A stretch of 51,819 bases of DNA from Nostoc sp. NMS4 (GTDB taxonomy: Bacteria; Cyanobacteriota; Cyanobacteriia; Cyanobacteriales; Nostocaceae), in the NCBI RefSeq assembly GCF_017115095.1, contig NZ_JABXKI010000126.1:1-51819 (forward strand), read 5' to 3'. The notes under the pieces were generated by a model that worked only from the letters and a program-made list of their open reading frames with translations, made no database searches and was not told the DNA's origin. A program made the translations under genes and the position numbers. This document shows positions 51,382-51,819 of this stretch, piece by piece. The first letter of the stretch is position 1, and each line of letters begins with the position of its first letter.

Positions 51382-51819
51382 AGCTAAATAATTTGCTTAA
51401 TCCGATTTATTCTATTATTCCCGCTCTTTTTACTGTAAAAGATAAACTACACTTCAAATACATGAAGATTTTATGAGTTAAGTAAACTGAATAATTTAGC
51501 TGAGTAAGTAACTCAGCCGCAGACACTCAATTTTATACTAAAGTCTCAAATAATTGCCAATATATTTTCTGCAATTAAGTAAAATAATCAGGAGTTATAT
51601 CAACATTTTAAGTTACAAAATAAAGTCAGAGTCAGCCAGAGTAGAAAGAACTTTTAGCTGAATTAATTCAGAGTGAATATGCTTTTTTAAAAATGAATCT
51701 AGACTCAAACAACGACAAAATATCGGAAATAATATCATGTTCGGCTGATTACTTATAAAATGTCATTGCGAGCAGAGCGAAGCAATGACAACTATTTATC
51801 GAACATGATATAGTTTATA
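51382..51819. other. Right-end intergenic region upstream of the EAL-GAF-GGDEF gene
   Basis: These 438 AT-rich bases presumably contain the promoter of the minus-strand sensory gene. No gene is visible. A nested palindrome occupies 51732-51811. Confidence 0.55.
51732..51811. repeat. Nested palindrome, MITE-like
   Basis: ATATCATGTTCG (51732-51743) and CGAACATGATAT (51800-51811) are perfect inverted ends. Inside, TGTCATTGC (51761-51769) pairs with GCAATGACA (51782-51790). The inner part is the common dispersed GTCATTGCGAGC repeat. Confidence 0.6.

Overview
The window reads as a chromosomal segment of a filamentous, hormogonium-forming cyanobacterium close to Nostoc. The evidence is the abundance of HIP1 octamers (GCGATCGC), a hormogonium-polysaccharide (hps)-type locus, families found in cyanobacteria and plastids (DUF1997, DUF4079, DUF2288, LabA-like NYN, multi-domain Ser/Thr-AAA-GAF-His kinases), a cyanobacteriochrome, and gaps filled with heptameric short tandem repeats (TCATTGG/CAAATGA) and palindromic repeats typical of Nostoc. 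No tRNA, rRNA or CRISPR array was found. Genus is inferred, not proven.

Layout. (1) 1-5.3 kb, plus strand: a pseudopilin tail, three family-2 glycosyltransferases, a second pseudopilin and a TIGR04282-type glycosyltransferase, matching the hps export and glycosylation locus. (2) 5.4-9 kb: an NAD(P)-binding SDR, DUF1997 and DUF4079 proteins, and a 13-repeat ankyrin protein. (3) 9.5-15.1 kb, minus strand: a GAF-SpoIIE phosphatase, ftsY, nusB and a DUF502 membrane protein. (4) 15.4-18.8 kb: a MITE-like element, a WaaE-like glycosyltransferase, an HpsJ-family membrane protein, and a membrane-anchored lambda-endolysin-like enzyme that probably starts at CTG. (5) 18.8-25 kb, minus strand: menH, a small CxxC protein, an internally deleted IS5 remnant, an InrS/CsoR-type metal sensor, lptC, a LabA-like NYN protein and metG. 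(6) 25.3-29.7 kb: an acyltransferase and alpha/beta-hydrolase pair, a MazF-type toxin-antitoxin pair, an EcsC-like protein and a cupin. (7) 30-47.4 kb: pepA; the fatty-acid and phospholipid genes plsX, fabH, fabD and plsC, split by two large opposite-strand sensor kinases; an AI-2E-type permease; a DUF2288 protein; and mutS2. (8) 47.6-48.9 kb: a TnpB (IS200/IS605-group) element with a frameshifted tnpB, a divergent 46-residue ribbon-helix-helix gene and a right end that looks like an omega-RNA scaffold. (9) 49.2-51.4 kb: an EAL-GAF-GGDEF protein whose GAF carries both cysteines of a DXCF cyanobacteriochrome.

The most interesting signals are: the predicted light-sensing c-di-GMP enzyme (Cys460 and Cys488, 28 residues apart, degenerate I-site); an in-frame invasion of the MutS2 ATPase domain by a Nostoc intergenic repeat; inverted heptamer arrays between plsX, fabH and fabD, the last of which appears to supply the fabD start codon; and the compact divergent RHH-tnpB arrangement. 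Surface polysaccharide and pilus-like export genes, envelope genes (lptC, endolysin, lipid synthesis) and several sensory proteins make up most of the recognisable functions.
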